This document shows positions 62,360 through 64,000 of a stretch of DNA of 64,000 bases, one piece after another (positions within the stretch are counted from its first letter, which is position 1; each line of letters opens with the position of its first letter). Both the position numbers and the translations under genes were made by a program. Under the pieces are notes generated by a model, which worked only from the letters and a program-made list of their open reading frames with translations, did not search any database and had not been told where the DNA came from. This stretch comes from Mycoplasmatota bacterium (GTDB taxonomy: Bacteria; Bacillota_I; Bacilli_A; MAG-NZ), in the NCBI GenBank assembly GCA_018394315.1, contig CP074575.1, positions 1,272,615 to 1,336,614 on the forward strand, given 5' to 3'.

Positions 62360-62914
62360 ATGTACGCATATTTAATTGGAGCAATTAGTGAACAATATCC
62401 AACACATGTTGTATTAGAGTGTAATGGAATTGGTTTTTTGATTAAGACTCCTAATCCTTATGTCTTTAGTATAGATAAAACATACAAAGTATATACTTAT
62501 CAACACGTGAGAGAAGATTTAATTGAATTGTATGGATTTATAAAAAAGGATGAAAGAGAACTATTTTTAAAACTAATTAGTGTAAAGGGGATAGGCCCTA
62601 AAGGTGCTTTAGCGATATTAGCTACTGGTTCAGTATCTAGTATTATTTCTGCCATAGAGAGTGGAAATAGTGACTATTTGAGAAAGTTTCCTGGAATTGG
62701 TCCAAAAGCAAGTCAACAGATAGTTTTGGATTTGAAAGGTAAGTTCTCTGATGTTGGGCATTTGATAGATAATAATATTAATGATGTTCGCGAAGTATTA
62801 TTATCATTAGGATATAGTTCAAAAGAAGTAAATAAAGTATTACAAAAGATACCATTCGAAGATAATTCTTTAGATGAAATGATTAAAATAGCTTTACAAA
62901 TGATGCTGAAGTAG
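62360..62914 (+). CDS. ruvA: Holliday junction branch migration protein RuvA
   Basis: Tetrameric junction-binding protein. The 184-residue protein begins MYAYLIGAISEQYPTHVVLE (OB domain), has helix-hairpin-helix motifs (LISVKGIGPKGALAIL and FPGIGPKASQQIVLDLKGK) and a C-terminal domain III (DVREVLLSLGYSSKEVNKVL) that contacts RuvB. A TAGGAGG site precedes the ATG. No LexA box is visible. Confidence 0.96.
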   Translation: MYAYLIGAISEQYPTHVVLECNGIGFLIKTPNPYVFSIDKTYKVYTYQHVREDLIELYGFIKKDERELFLKLISVKGIGPKGALAILATGSVSSIISAIESGNSDYLRKFPGIGPKASQQIVLDLKGKFSDVGHLIDNNINDVREVLLSLGYSSKEVNKVLQKIPFEDNSLDEMIKIALQMMLK

Positions 62915-62930
62915 GATATGAGGTGTAAAT

Positions 62931-63920
62931 ATGGATGTACTTAGAGATTTCAAAGAAGAAGAATTTGAAAAATCTTTGAGACCAAAGTTTTTAAAAGAAT
63001 ATATTGGACAAACTAGTGTTAAGGAAATGATGGACATTTATATTAAGGCAGCTAGAATGAGAAATGAGTCATTAGATCATGTCTTGTTATATGGACCACC
63101 TGGATTAGGTAAAACTACATTAGCTACCATAATCGCTAATGAAATGGGAGTTAATATCAAGACTACAAGTGGACCTACGATTGAAAGAAGTGGTGATTTA
63201 GCGGCAATTTTATCCTCTTTAGAGCCAGGGGATGTACTTTTTATTGATGAAATTCATCGATTACCTAAAGTTGTTGAGGAGATCTTATATCCCGCGATGG
63301 AAGATTTTTCTTTAGATATTGTAGTAGGAAAAGATTCAACCGCAAGAAGTATTAGGATTGATTTACCTCCATTTACTCTAGTTGCAGCTACTACAAGATT
63401 TGGAGATCTAACAGCGCCACTGAGGGATAGATTTGGTGTTGTGGAAAAGTTAGAATATTATAAAGAAGATGACTTAAATGAAATTATACTGAGGACTGCT
63501 TCTATTTTTGATGTAAAAACTGATATGGATGCAGCAAGTGATTTGGCAAGAAGATCTCGAGGTACTCCAAGAATCGCGAATCGCTTATTTAAACGTATTA
63601 GAGACTTTGCTATGGTAAAAGGTAATGGTTCTGTTGATTTGGATATTACCAAGCATGCCTTAGAGAAGTTGAAAATAGATGAGTCTGGTTTAGATAGAAC
63701 TGATAAAGATTATTTATTAGGTATAATAGAAAGGTTTAATGGTGGTCCTGTAGGTATTGAGGCTCTAGCAGCTAGTATCGGTGAAGAAACCACGACACTT
63801 GAGGAAGCTTATGAACCGTTTCTTTTACAAGAAGGTTACGTCAAGAGAACACAAAGAGGAAGAATAGCAACTGAGAAAGCCTACAAGGCATTAGAAATAG
63901 ATAGAGGTACATTATTATAA
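62931..63920 (+). CDS. ruvB: Holliday junction branch migration ATPase RuvB
   Basis: AAA+ motor for branch migration, 329 residues. [11 protein letters not shown], Walker [10 protein letters not shown] at 55-63, Walker [10 protein letters not shown], sensor [19 protein letters not shown], arginine-finger region [20 protein letters not shown] and a C-terminal winged helix ending in [13 protein letters not shown]. Starts 16 bases after ruvA and overlaps queA (TAATG). Confidence 0.97.
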   Translation: MDVLRDFKEEEFEKSLRPKFLKEYIGQTSVKEMMDIYIKAARMRNESLDHVLLYGPPGLGKTTLATIIANEMGVNIKTTSGPTIERSGDLAAILSSLEPGDVLFIDEIHRLPKVVEEILYPAMEDFSLDIVVGKDSTARSIRIDLPPFTLVAATTRFGDLTAPLRDRFGVVEKLEYYKEDDLNEIILRTASIFDVKTDMDAASDLARRSRGTPRIANRLFKRIRDFAMVKGNGSVDLDITKHALEKLKIDESGLDRTDKDYLLGIIERFNGGPVGIEALAASIGEETTTLEEAYEPFLLQEGYVKRTQRGRIATEKAYKALEIDRGTLL

Positions 63921-64000
63921 TGAAGACAAGTGATTTTGATTTTAATTTAGATAAGAGACTAATAGCTCAAACGCCTTTAAATGATCGTTCTAGTTCGAAA
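63920..64000 (+). CDS. queA: S-adenosylmethionine:tRNA ribosyltransferase-isomerase QueA, 3' end outside window
   Basis: The first 27 codons ([20 protein letters not shown] then NDRSSSK) match the start of QueA, which makes epoxyqueuosine in tRNA. The ATG overlaps the ruvB stop. ruvA-ruvB-queA is the standard Bacillus order. The gene runs off the window, so its completeness is unknown. Confidence 0.88.
   Translation, partial: MKTSDFDFNLDKRLIAQTPLNDRSSSK

Noticed and set aside
1-64000. CRISPR array, IS element, prophage, tRNA or rRNA
   Set aside because: No regularly spaced repeats, transposase or integrase frames, flanking inverted repeats, or cloverleaf-type sequence ending in CCA were seen on reading through both strands.

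Overview
The window is a strongly AT-rich, gene-dense chromosomal segment from an endospore-forming member of the Bacillota. Gene order repeatedly matches the Bacillus subtilis core genome: recG-plsX-rnc; dnaD-nth; yceD-rpmF; rsmH-PBP-murE-mraY-murD; recD2-AI-2E transporter-alaS-ruvX-DUF1292-trmR-trhP1-trhP2-udk-greA; yqeG-yqeH-yqeK-rsfS-yqeM-comEA-comEC-holA-rpsT-gpr; pgsA-recA-rny-ymdB-spoVS-miaB-cotE; and a LysM (SafA-like) gene before ruvA-ruvB-queA. Several of these neighbourhoods are stripped down: no mraZ, ftsL, murG or ftsW beside the wall genes, and no ireB between alaS and ruvX. I infer a deep-branching, compact Bacilli lineage (Turicibacter/Haloplasma/Mollicutes-related is plausible) but cannot resolve it further. 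The standard code applies: TGG is used for Trp and many genes end in TGA. I saw no tRNA, rRNA, CRISPR array, insertion sequence or prophage.

Layout. 1-5.4 kb: DNA repair, lipid and RNA processing genes, dapB, dnaD-nth. 5.4-11 kb: accessory genes (Cse60-like sporulation protein, XRE/TPR regulator, MATE pump, lone GerAB germination permease, tmcAL). 11-18.2 kb: yceD-rpmF and a shortened division/wall cluster whose PBP is of SpoVD type. 18.3-24.6 kb: NAD synthesis (nadD-nadE), mnmA, cyclophilin, recD2. 24.7-34.2 kb: two AI-2E family transporters, T-box-controlled alaS, and a tRNA U34 modification set (trmR, trhP1, trhP2), udk, greA. 34.2-42.4 kb: sigK divergent from the yqeG ribosome-assembly operon, then late competence genes, holA and rpsT. 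42.5-52.3 kb: gpr, pgsA, recA, an unexplained 340-base interval, rny, ymdB, spoVS, an InlB-repeat surface protein, miaB, cotE. 52.4-59.3 kb: bioY and a complete oligopeptide ABC importer. 59.4-64 kb: an unknown tail-anchored coiled-coil protein, a zinc-ribbon methyltransferase, a SafA-like LysM protein, ruvAB, and the start of queA.

Sporulation is the recurrent theme: sigK with a hydrophobic pro-sequence, gpr, spoVS, cotE, SafA-like, GerAB, Cse60-like and a SpoVD-type PBP. Several of these have sporulation-sigma-like promoters readable upstream (sigma-E, G, H and K-like). The most notable oddities are a comEC gene cut by an in-frame TGA after 39 codons, an orphan terminator-bounded interval after recA, an OppC subunit with a roughly 95-residue extracytoplasmic insert carrying an EF-hand-like loop, and a 585-residue membrane-anchored protein of unknown function.
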